DNA of 5,804 bases from Planctomycetota bacterium (GTDB lineage: Bacteria > Planctomycetota > Phycisphaerae > UBA1845), in the NCBI GenBank assembly GCA_022563615.1, contig JADFMZ010000217.1:1-5804 (forward strand). The letters are read 5' to 3'. Below, one piece after another: positions 1-4,994 of this stretch (position 1 is its first letter; the number at the start of each line of letters is the position of its first letter). Under the pieces are notes generated by a model. That model was not told where the DNA came from, did not search any database, and saw only the letters and a program-made list of their open reading frames with translations. A program made the position numbers and the translations under genes.

Positions 1-762
1 CGATAGGGGCGGATAGGGGCTTGGTGTTGTCATCGGTGCCGGGCGCCCGGCGACCATGGGACGCTTCCGCGCCTTGTCAATCGGAAAATCTACGTACCGG
101 CAGACGTAAAGGTCCAGCCGCCCGTCCTGATCGTAGTCGCCCCAAGCCGCACCCAGGCAATAGCCCGTGACCGCGCTGAGTCGCGATTCCCTCGTCACAT
201 CGCTGTAGTGTCCCGCGTCATTTCGAAACAGCCGCACACCGTTGAGGCTGGTAACCAGCAAGTCAGCGTCGCCATCGTTGTCAAAATCCGCAAAGAGCGC
301 TGCCATATCCATTCGCGACTCGCCAAGTCCGCACTGTTCAGTCACGTCCGTGAACCGTCCATCACCATCGTTTCGCCAAAGTCGACTGCCCGGCGAGCGA
401 CGACGTGCGCTGGGACGCATGAGAAGCGGGCCGTTGACGTTGCAAAGGTACAAATCCTCGTCGCCGTCACCGTCGTAATCACCCCATGCACAGCCCGAGC
501 CGTTGTCTTCGGGGAGGAGCGACGCCCGGCGGTGGCCATTAAAGTGAACAAAACGTGGCAGAGAGGATACCGGAAGCCTCGCGAACCGAATTCGCGCTGT
601 TTCGCGAGACGAACTGGGGTTCTTGGGCGGTGGGCCATCCGGCGACACGGAGCCCGTCATGGAGAATATGGCACCACAGAAAAACAGGAGGGAGCGATAG
701 CCGTTACACGACGCGCCTGCCGTCCACGATGTTGATCTGCCTGTCGCTGTTGCGGAACCCAT
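1..762 (-). CDS. CRTAC1-type FG-GAP/VCBS repeat secreted protein, C-terminus beyond left edge
   Basis: Reading the minus strand from the ATG at 762 gives 254 codons without a stop, leaving the window at base 1. Three calcium-binding-like Asp repeats are seen: DYDGDGDED (residues 95-103), DFDNDGDAD (159-167) and DYDQDGRLD (209-217). They are separated by the usual linking phrases LWRNDGDGRFTDVTEQCGL and LFRNDAGHYSDVT. The phrase FVHFNG...LPEDNGSGCAWGDYDGDGDEDLYLCN (starting near residue 72) and the later YVCRYVDF are typical of CRTAC1 / ASPIC-UnbV family beta-propellers, which are extracellular or periplasmic. Residues 22-36 (YRSLLFFCGAIFSMT) form a short hydrophobic stretch that could be the core of a signal peptide, with an unusually long N-terminal part. 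The start is uncertain: no good ribosome binding site precedes 762, GTG at 783 is possible, and ATG at 660 would lose the hydrophobic stretch. The family is sure; the precise role of such proteins is mostly unknown. The missing part should hold further FG-GAP repeats and perhaps the UnbV domain. Confidence 0.85.
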   Translation of the reverse strand, partial: MGSATATGRSTSWTAGASCNGYRSLLFFCGAIFSMTGSVSPDGPPPKNPSSSRETARIRFARLPVSSLPRFVHFNGHRRASLLPEDNGSGCAWGDYDGDGDEDLYLCNVNGPLLMRPSARRRSPGSRLWRNDGDGRFTDVTEQCGLGESRMDMAALFADFDNDGDADLLVTSLNGVRLFRNDAGHYSDVTRESRLSAVTGYCLGAAWGDYDQDGRLDLYVCRYVDFPIDKARKRPMVAGRPAPMTTPSPYPPLS

Positions 763-1088
763 GTTGTTAAACCCGAAGAGCACTCAAGCCCGCGCTGACG
801 GAAATAGGCCTAAAGTCGTACGCCATGCTTTGCCTCCTGATTCGATCCACAATGATCCTACTCGCTCAGGGATCGCCCGTCTTCGCTCGTAGCCGAAAAC
901 CTTCGCACATTGCATGCCAAACGCAGGAACGCCCCGCGAACTTGCGGAAGCACGGGTCAACACGGTCGGGGTCCGGAACTACAGGCGATTGTCCGCCGAC
1001 CAACAGTGGATGTAGCTGTCGCACGAGCATGAGCGCCGCCAGCCCCCGCCGATAGGATGACCGGCCGTGGCGTGAAAGGGGCCCCAGG
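763..1088. other. divergent intergenic region (FG-GAP gene / sigma gene)
   Basis: About 326 bases separate the two divergent gene starts. Apart from the small minus-strand leader ORF at 826-767 I see no convincing gene, RNA gene or repeat array. Open stretches on both strands here (for example plus strand 825-1055) have low-complexity, Arg/Ser-rich translations with no family resemblance and are treated as non-coding. Promoters of both flanking genes should lie here, but I could not single out a good -35/-10 pair. Confidence 0.5.
767..826 (-). CDS. possible 19-residue leader ORF upstream of the FG-GAP gene
   Basis: On the minus strand AGGAGG (838-833) sits six bases before an ATG at 826, the best Shine-Dalgarno and start pair in this intergenic region. 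The ORF reads MAYDFRPISVSAGLSALRV and stops with TAA at 769-767, four bases before the ATG at 762 that is used for the FG-GAP protein in another frame. This could be a translated leader that couples translation to the next gene. It could equally be the true start of the FG-GAP gene, separated from the body by a frameshift (real or a sequencing error). No known peptide is recognised. Confidence 0.3.
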   Translation of the reverse strand: MAYDFRPISVSAGLSALRV

Positions 1089-1330
1089 GTGACTGAGGTT
1101 CTGTTTCAACCGGGTTCCGGCCGCATGGACACGCACGCTGCGGGCAAGAGCGCAAGGACCGAAGGTGGTGCCTCGCAGGGCACCTCAACGGGAGCGGCGC
1201 GGTCCGAGCCCGCCGGGATCCTCGAATCGTGGGTGGACGATCATGCCGGGTACCTGTTTCGTTATGCACTTCCAGGCGTCCGAGACCATCATGCGGCAAA
1301 GGAACTCGTGCAGGAAACCTTTCTTGCGCG
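1089..1330 (+). pseudogene. ECF-type sigma-70 factor, 5' fragment cut by IS-A
   Basis: The fragment starts at GTG 1089, preceded by GAAAGGG (1074-1080) at eight bases spacing; an in-frame ATG at 1125 is an alternative. Residues 1-45 are a Gly/Ser/Thr-rich tail without a recognisable fold. Residues 46-80 read LESWVDDHAGYLFRYALPG followed by VRDHHAAKELVQETFLA. This is the start of sigma region 2 of ECF sigma factors, ending in the core-polymerase-binding signature (A-x-x-LVQETFLA). The insertion sequence interrupts codon 81; the frame then runs nine more residues into IS-A and stops at 1358. The DNA-recognition half (rest of region 2, all of region 4) is absent, so no working sigma factor is made. 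The expected continuation is not found to the right of the insertions, which implies deletion or rearrangement, not simple insertion. Seen: the signature and the cut. Inferred: loss of function. Confidence 0.8.
1327..1330 (+). repeat. CGCG, left copy of possible IS-A target duplication
   Basis: CGCG touches the left end of IS-A and the same four bases touch its right end at 2628-2631. The word is its own reverse complement and the region is GC-rich, so it may be chance, or GCG may instead be the outermost part of the inverted repeat. Confidence 0.5.
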
Positions 1331-1343
1331 TAGTGTCCAAAAA
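1331..1343 (+). repeat. IS-A left terminal inverted repeat
   Basis: TAGTGTCCAAAAA; pairs with 2615-2627 at 11 of 13 positions and with the outer end of IS-B (2770-2758) perfectly over the first 11 bases. With the preceding GCG the match to the IS-B end becomes 14 perfect bases. Confidence 0.8.
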
Positions 1344-1365
1344 TACAAACGCGCCTAAATGGCGG

Positions 1366-1378
1366 ACTCGCAACGAGT
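1366..1378 (+). other. short hairpin in IS-A leader
   Basis: ACTCG-caa-CGAGT lies at element position 36-48. A hairpin with an unrelated stem (GCTGC-gta-GCAGC) occupies element position 35-47 in IS-B, which supports a real conserved structure, possibly for translation control or transposase binding. Confidence 0.4.
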
Positions 1379-1400
1379 TACGACTCCGCGTTTCTTCGTG

Positions 1401-1406
1401 TAGAAT
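1401..1406 (+). promoter_or_regulatory. -10-like box TAGAAT of the IS-A transposase
   Basis: TAGAAT lies at element position 71-76, seven bases before the transposase ATG. A TTACGA at 1378-1383 is 17 bases upstream but is a weak -35. IS-B has TACAAT at exactly the same element position. Such a position would place transcription start at or near the ATG, giving a leaderless or nearly leaderless message, in keeping with the lack of a Shine-Dalgarno sequence. Confidence 0.4.
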
Positions 1407-1413
1407 CGCGTTC

Positions 1414-2490
1414 ATGAACGTATTTCAACCATGGCAACTACTCTTGGTGACGCTGGCTGGCTGGATCAACCGGCAGCAGCAGGACGTGATCGCCTACATC
1501 CAGGAGGAGAACCGGATCCTGAAGAACAAGCTCAAGGGTAAGCGGATTCGGTTCACCGACGATGAACGCAGGCGCCTCGCGGTCAAAGGCAAGGTCCTGG
1601 GCCGAAAAGTTCTACGGGAGGTCGCGTCGATCGTCACGCCGGACACCATTCTGGCCTGGCATCGCAAACTCGTCGCTCAGAAATGGGACTATAGCAAGAG
1701 GCGCGGACCGGGTCGCCCACCCGTCAAGGAGGAGATTGCCAAGCTCACGGTCCGCATGGCACGGGAGAATCCGAGCTGGGGCTACACGACGATCATGGGT
1801 GCGCTGTTCAACCTCGGCCATGTGGTGGCCCGTGAAACGGTTCGCAACATTCTCAAAGAGCACGGCATCGAGCCAGCTCCGGAACGCTCCAAACGAATGC
1901 CATGGTCGACGTTCTTGAAATCGCATTGGGACTGTATCGCCGCTGTTGATCTCTTCACGACGGAAGTGTGGACCAGGAATGGGCTGGTTCGGTACTACAC
2001 CCTTTTCTTCATCAAGCTCTCAAGTCGACGCGTGCATGTTGCTGGCGTGACGCCGAATCCTCACCGGATCTGGATCAAGCAGATTGCGAGAAATCTTACG
2101 AACCCGATCGATGGGTTTCTTCTGGGCACGCGCTACTTGATCATGGACCGCGATTCGATATTCACCGACGAGTTTCGTGAGTACTTGAAACAGGAAGGGG
2201 TCAAGCCAGTTCGTCTTCCGCCGCGATCTCCGAATCTGAACGCGTATGCAGAACGGTTCGTTCGAACGATTAAGGAATGCTGCTTGAACCAGATGATCTT
2301 CTTCGGCGAGCGGTCGCTTTGGAACGCGATCCGCGAGTTCATGGAGCATTATCATCACGAGCGGAACCATCAAGGCTTGGAGAATCGGTTGATCGATCCT
2401 CGGCACCAAATTGGCTTGACCGAGGATTCAATCGCATGCCGTGAACGGCTCGGTGGGATGCTCCGGTATTACTATCGAGACGCAGCGTAG
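1414..2490 (+). CDS. IS-A transposase, integrase-core (rve) DDE type
   Basis: The 358-residue protein starts MNVFQPWQLL at ATG 1414. The frame is open further upstream to 1165, but that part overlaps the sigma gene and the element end, and IS-B begins with the same MN-x-x-QPWQLLLV start, so 1414 is chosen. A basic helix-rich N-terminal part (about 45-105) is followed by an HTH_21-like stretch, NPSWGYTTIMGALFNLGHVV, around 119-155. The catalytic core spans about 165-330: first Asp D179 in AAVDLFTTEVW, second D245 in LIMDRDSIF, and Glu E280 in SPNLNAYAERFVR, giving a spacing of 34 residues between the last two. The end, RERLGGMLRYYYRDAA, is a characteristic C-terminus of this transposase group. 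All catalytic residues are present and there is no frameshift, so the enzyme should cut and join the element ends. Family assignment between IS3 and IS481 is not certain. Confidence 0.92.
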   Translation: MNVFQPWQLLLVTLAGWINRQQQDVIAYIQEENRILKNKLKGKRIRFTDDERRRLAVKGKVLGRKVLREVASIVTPDTILAWHRKLVAQKWDYSKRRGPGRPPVKEEIAKLTVRMARENPSWGYTTIMGALFNLGHVVARETVRNILKEHGIEPAPERSKRMPWSTFLKSHWDCIAAVDLFTTEVWTRNGLVRYYTLFFIKLSSRRVHVAGVTPNPHRIWIKQIARNLTNPIDGFLLGTRYLIMDRDSIFTDEFREYLKQEGVKPVRLPPRSPNLNAYAERFVRTIKECCLNQMIFFGERSLWNAIREFMEHYHHERNHQGLENRLIDPRHQIGLTEDSIACRERLGGMLRYYYRDAA

Positions 2491-2577
2491 CGGCGATCGA
2501 CACTTCAAGATTTCTGAGACCGCAGTGGCTGGGCACGCCGTGACCACATCGCGCAGTTTTAGGCTATCTCCTACTTC

Positions 2578-2609
2578 GTCGTTGCTCGCAACGATCCCGA
2601 ACCGAGCAA
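2578..2609 (+). other. overlapping, mutually exclusive hairpins in IS-A 3' end
   Basis: TCGTTG (2579-2584) can pair with CAACGA (2589-2594) around a CTCG loop. Alternatively TTGCTCG (2582-2588) can pair with CGAGCAA (2603-2609). The two stems share bases and exclude each other. No T-run follows, so this is not a standard intrinsic terminator. It lies between the transposase stop and the right inverted repeat. Confidence 0.35.
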
Positions 2610-2614
2610 TTAAG

Positions 2615-2627
2615 TTTATGGACGCTA
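2615..2627 (-). repeat. IS-A right terminal inverted repeat
   Basis: The reverse complement reads TAGCGTCCATAAA, differing from the left end at two of 13 bases. It ends directly at the broken edge of IS-B, which is why IS-A is bounded here and not at the perfect repeat at 2770. Confidence 0.7.
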
Positions 2628-2631
2628 CGCG
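2628..2631 (+). repeat. CGCG, right copy of possible IS-A target duplication
   Basis: Matches CGCG at 1327-1330. If it is a true target duplication, the sigma fragment and the IS-B fragment were already neighbours when IS-A inserted. Confidence 0.45.
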
Positions 2632-2688
2632 GTTGATCCACCCGGCAAGGGCGACCAAGAGCAGTTGCCACGGCTGAAGAAGGTTCAT
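2629..2688 (-). pseudogene. IS-B transposase, first 20 codons only
   Basis: MNLLQPWQLL and the following ten residues match the IS-A transposase start (V3L, F4L and T13A are the differences). After codon 20 the open frame continues to 2428 but merely reads the antisense of the IS-A 3' end, so nothing beyond 2629 belongs to the gene. It lacks every catalytic residue. Confidence 0.8.
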
Positions 2689-2694
2689 CCAAGG

Positions 2695-2700
2695 ATTGTA
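2695..2700 (-). promoter_or_regulatory. -10-like box TACAAT of IS-B
   Basis: On the minus strand TACAAT lies six bases before the IS-B ATG, at element position 71-76, the same place as TAGAAT in IS-A. CTCACA, 18 bases upstream, matches four of six bases of a -35 box. If active it would now drive transcription leftward, antisense to IS-A. Confidence 0.4.
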
Positions 2701-2723
2701 CCGAGCAGCGAGGCCTCGTGTGA

Positions 2724-2736
2724 GCTGCTACGCAGC
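2724..2736 (-). other. short hairpin in IS-B leader
   Basis: GCTGC-gta-GCAGC at element position 35-47; same place and size as the IS-A hairpin, with a different stem sequence. Confidence 0.4.
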
Positions 2737-2770
2737 AATCTCTTACCGTCGGATGAATATTTGGACACTA

Positions 2771-2847
2771 CGCCCTACCGCGAACCAAAATAAGCGAGCG
2801 CGGGTGGTCTCGGGCGTTAGAAAATGCCTTCGAGATGCACAGAGACG
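2771..2847. other. orphan host segment between IS-B and IS-C
   Basis: Seventy-seven bases that belong to neither insertion sequence. If joined to the sigma fragment with a CG overlap, the frame reads RPTANQNKRARVVSGVRKC and then LRDAQRR before a stop. This is vaguely like the end of sigma region 2, but too short and too weak to call. In the frame of the downstream secreted protein a TAG stop occurs at 2818-2820, then AAA ATG at 2824. No gene is assigned. Confidence 0.4.
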
Positions 2848-2851
2848 TTAG
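2848..2851 (+). repeat. TTAG target-site duplication, left of IS-C
   Basis: TTAG directly precedes the left inverted repeat and recurs directly after the right one (4380-4383). It fits the YTAR-type four-base duplications of IS5-like elements. Confidence 0.85.
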
Positions 2852-2864
2852 CAGCCTGTTGAAA
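2852..2864 (+). repeat. IS-C left terminal inverted repeat
   Basis: CAGCCTGTTGAAA, perfect match to the reverse complement of 4367-4379; similarity continues imperfectly for about six more bases. Confidence 0.92.
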
Positions 2865-2889
2865 AACTGCTTGACACGCATGGTATGAT
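2859..2889 (+). promoter_or_regulatory. possible IS-C transposase promoter
   Basis: TATGAT (2884-2889) is a good -10 box. TTGAAA inside the inverted repeat (2859-2864) could serve as -35 at a rather long 19-base spacing. A perfect TTGACA at 2871-2876 is only seven bases from TATGAT and cannot work with it. Assignment is tentative. Confidence 0.3.
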
Positions 2890-2911
2890 ACTCGGGTCAG
2901 ATGCGGCGGCG

Positions 2912-2932
2912 AGCGACTTTCGAGAAGTCGCT
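2912..2932 (+). other. hairpin in IS-C transposase leader
   Basis: AGCGACTT (2912-2919) pairs with AAGTCGCT (2925-2932), an eight-base perfect stem with a five-base loop, ending 28 bases before the start codon. Such leader hairpins in insertion sequences can limit translation from read-through messages; that role here is inference. Confidence 0.5.
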
Positions 2933-2960
2933 GTCAAGAACTCAAGGATGAGGGTCATTT

Positions 2961-4355
2961 ATGGCATTGGGACGACGTAAGCGAGATCAGCAGGATCTTT
3001 GGGTGGCGACGTGCGATCTTCCGAAATCGCCGGGCCATCCGTTCTATAGCAAGCTCAACGGACTTCTCGACGAATCAAAGTTCGACGAATTCGTCGAGGG
3101 TCTTTGCAGGCCGCATTACGCGAACGGACGTGGCCGACCGAGTGTTCCGCCTGGTGTTTACTTCCGAATGCTCTTCATCGGCTTCTTTGAAGGGCTCGAT
3201 TCGCAACGAGCCATTGCCTGGCGATGCAGCGACAGCCGGTCGCTTCAGTCGTTTCTGGGCTTCGACATAACGCAGCCCACGCCCGATCATTCGACGCTCA
3301 CGGTCATTCGCCAACGACTGCCTCTGGAAGTTCACGAAGCCGTTTTTACCTTCGTGCTCTCGATCGCGGAAGTGAAGAAGTTGCTGAAGGGTAAATCGGT
3401 GGCCGTCGATTCGACGTTTATCGAAGCGGATGCAGCTATGAAGTCCATCGTCCGGCGCGACACCGGTGACGATTGGAAAGAGTATGTCCGAAAGCTCATG
3501 GCCGAGGAGGGTATCGAAGACCCCACGGACGAGGAGATCCGCAAGTTCGACAAGAAGCGGAAAAAGAAGGTATCCAACAAGGAATGGATGTCTCCGACCG
3601 ATTCCGATGCACGCATCATGAAGATGAAGGATGGTCGTACACACCTGGCGTACAAGACGGAGCATGCGATTGATGTTGACACCGACATCGTGTTGGCTGC
3701 GGGGGTATACAAGGCGGACGAATCAGACACGGCCACGTTTTCCGAAACACTTGTGAAGGCTCAAGCGCACACGATTCTTGCAGGTAGTGATTCGCAGATC
3801 AAAGACGCCATTGCGGACAAGGGTTACCACAGCGTGGACAATTTGGTTTGGTGCGAGGCCTTTGGCATTCGCAGTTACATTCCCGAGCGAGCGAGTCGCT
3901 GGCGTCGCCAGTGGAGTGACAAGCCTGTAGCACACAAATGCGCGGTCTACGGAAATCGTCGGCGCGTCAAAGGCGATCGCGGCAAACGGTTGGGCCGGTT
4001 GCGAAGTGAATACGTGGAACGGAGCTTCGCTCACGTGTGCGAGACGGGCGGTGCGAGGCGCAGTTGGCTCCACGGTTTGGAGGATGTCACCAAACGTTAC
4101 CTGATGTATGTGGCTGGCAAGAACCTCGGAGTGGTCATGCGGGCGTTGTTCGGCATGGGCAAACCAAGAACGCTGCAAACGGAAGGCGGGGGTGGTTTTT
4201 CGTCAGTTTGGGCGAAGATCGTTGCCATTCTTTGGGTCGATCGCGCGTTTCGCGACCATCTGGCGCTTCAAATTCGATGGACCAACTTTTCGCCCTCGAA
4301 AAACGTCGCACGCTACAACGCCTTCGCCCCACACCCGCTTCGGGTCGCAGCCTGA
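2961..4355 (+). CDS. IS-C transposase, IS5/IS1182-like DDE (DUF772 + DDE_Tnp_1 type)
   Basis: The 464-residue protein starts at ATG 2961, six bases after AGGG (2951-2954). The opening MALGRRKRDQQDLWVATCDL is followed by PKSPGHPFY, a known style of this transposase group. Residues about 55-120, with GRGRPSVPPGVYFRMLF and SLQSFLGFD...TPDHSTLT, match the DUF772-type N-terminal domain. The catalytic core has D150 in SVAVDSTFIEADA, D286 in IADKGYHS and E353 in SEYVERSFAHV. Between D150 and D286 lies an insertion with KKRKKKVSNKEWMSPTDSDA and KMKDGRTHLAYKTEHAID, typical of this group. The C-terminal part TKRYLMYVAGKNLGVVMR is also usual. No frameshift or missing catalytic residue is seen, so the protein should be active. 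Whether ISfinder would file it under IS5 or IS1182 is open; the four-base TTAG duplication favours IS5-like behaviour. Confidence 0.93.
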   Translation: MALGRRKRDQQDLWVATCDLPKSPGHPFYSKLNGLLDESKFDEFVEGLCRPHYANGRGRPSVPPGVYFRMLFIGFFEGLDSQRAIAWRCSDSRSLQSFLGFDITQPTPDHSTLTVIRQRLPLEVHEAVFTFVLSIAEVKKLLKGKSVAVDSTFIEADAAMKSIVRRDTGDDWKEYVRKLMAEEGIEDPTDEEIRKFDKKRKKKVSNKEWMSPTDSDARIMKMKDGRTHLAYKTEHAIDVDTDIVLAAGVYKADESDTATFSETLVKAQAHTILAGSDSQIKDAIADKGYHSVDNLVWCEAFGIRSYIPERASRWRRQWSDKPVAHKCAVYGNRRRVKGDRGKRLGRLRSEYVERSFAHVCETGGARRSWLHGLEDVTKRYLMYVAGKNLGVVMRALFGMGKPRTLQTEGGGGFSSVWAKIVAILWVDRAFRDHLALQIRWTNFSPSKNVARYNAFAPHPLRVAA

Positions 4356-4366
4356 AAACGGGACTA

Positions 4367-4379
4367 TTTCAACAGGCTG
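4367..4379 (-). repeat. IS-C right terminal inverted repeat
   Basis: TTTCAACAGGCTG on the plus strand, perfect inverse of 2852-2864; begins 11 bases after the transposase stop. Confidence 0.92.
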
Positions 4380-4383
4380 TTAG
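4380..4383 (+). repeat. TTAG target-site duplication, right of IS-C
   Basis: Second copy of TTAG, see 2848-2851. Confidence 0.85.
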
Positions 4384-4994
4384 ACGACGCCTGCGAGAAC
4401 CTTGCTCCCGATCCGCTTCTGGCAGCTGAGGACCAGTTGAACGACCACACGGGCGGCGACTACAACCGGGTCGGCGATTTCAAGATGCCGACATCATCCG
4501 TGGCCGGCAGTCCGGAGGTGACCATCCGAATCAAGCTCATGAACCTCTACGTCGACTCGGACATGGATCCCGAAAACGGGTGCCCGGTCGGGCCTGACTT
4601 CTCGTCGTTTGAGAACCAGCTACGGTACCTCGGTCCGCCGTCGGCGTTTGACGACAACGATACCGTGTCAACGCCGCAGTTCGTCGCGGCGGAACTGCAA
4701 TGCACGCCGTTCTACCGGGATTGGAGCCCGGCGGCGCTGACGGCGGATTTCGGCGCCGGCGTCGATACGACCACGATCTACTATTACGGTGCGGAGGTCC
4801 TGCCCTGCTCGGTCTACGAAGCTCAGCAGGCTACGCAAACGTGCGTCGAGTCAGCCAGTGAGGATTGCTTCTCAACGGCGTTGGAAATTCGTACAGCCTT
4901 GTGGGGCGACGTCTGGCCGCCGTTCGGCGACATCAACTTCACCGACATCGGCAAGGTCGTGGAGGCGTTTAAGTCGATCCCGTTCGTTCCCGCA

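Larger units (their letters stand above)
1331..2627 (+). mobile_element. IS-A: complete 1297-bp insertion sequence with rve-type DDE transposase
   Basis: The left end TAGTGTCCAAAAA (1331-1343) is matched by the right end, whose reverse complement is TAGCGTCCATAAA (2627-2615), 11 of 13 bases. GCG precedes both ends, and CGCG flanks both sides. One transposase gene (1414-2490) fills most of the element, with an 83-base leader and a 137-base 3' non-coding part. The layout (single ORF, short imperfect inverted repeats starting near TGTCC, integrase-type catalytic core) fits the IS3/IS481-like group; I cannot name the exact ISfinder family. Its left side interrupts an ECF sigma gene. Its right side abuts the broken end of a related element, so IS-A appears to have landed in, or recombined with, an earlier relative. 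It looks intact and may be active. Confidence 0.8.
2628..2770 (-). mobile_element. IS-B: inverted left-end remnant of a relative of IS-A
   Basis: Read on the minus strand from 2770, the sequence begins TAGTGTCCAAA like IS-A, has an 82-base leader (83 in IS-A), and then an ATG at 2688 opening MNLLQPWQLLLVALAGWINR, 17 of 20 residues identical to IS-A. Over these 60 coding bases 47 are identical, and most differences are silent, so IS-B diverged from IS-A while still under selection. Homology stops at the right end of IS-A. The remaining roughly 1150 bases of IS-B, including its right end, are missing. The outer flank, CGCC, follows at 2771. Confidence 0.8.
2852..4379 (+). mobile_element. IS-C: complete 1528-bp IS5/IS1182-like insertion sequence
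   Basis: Perfect 13-bp terminal inverted repeats (CAGCCTGTTGAAA at 2852-2864 and its reverse complement at 4367-4379), a TTAG duplication on both sides, and one intact transposase gene filling the element define a complete copy. The clean duplication shows a simple, probably recent insertion; removing it restores ...GAGACG-TTAG-ACGACG.... Unlike IS-A it does not mark a rearrangement joint by itself. Confidence 0.92.

Noticed and set aside
1..20. Two near-identical decamers (CGATAGGGGC, GGATAGGGGC) at the left edge
   Set aside because: They fall inside the FG-GAP coding frame, encoding a Pro-rich PYPPLS-like stretch that is usual at this point in the family; two copies are too few to call a repeat array.
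208..735. 175-residue plus-strand ORF opposite the FG-GAP gene
   Set aside because: Its translation has no family resemblance, while the minus strand shows three clear FG-GAP repeats over the same bases.
1078..1085. GGGGCCCC palindrome just before the sigma start codon as an operator
   Set aside because: Eight GC-only bases are expected by chance in this composition and no second half-site or known motif is present.
1165..1413. 83-codon upstream extension of the IS-A transposase frame
   Set aside because: It crosses the IS-A left end and overlaps the sigma gene in another frame; the sister copy IS-B starts at the equivalent of 1414.
2428..2688. 86-residue minus-strand ORF beginning MNLLQPWQLL
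   Set aside because: Only the first 20 codons are transposase-like (IS-B). The rest is the antisense of the IS-A 3' end, so it is not a real 86-residue protein.
2771..2847. Continuation of the ECF sigma factor between the insertion sequences
   Set aside because: One frame gives a faintly sigma-like RARVVSGVRKCLRDAQRR but stops at once and lacks the conserved aromatic residues; not enough to assign.
2817..2851. TTAG at 2817-2820 and again at 2848-2851 as a footprint of an earlier IS insertion
   Set aside because: A four-base word recurring 31 bases apart is easily chance and no inverted-repeat remnant lies between.
2871..2876. Perfect TTGACA as -35 box of the IS-C transposase
   Set aside because: No -10-like box lies 16-18 bases downstream; the nearest, TATGAT, is only seven bases away.
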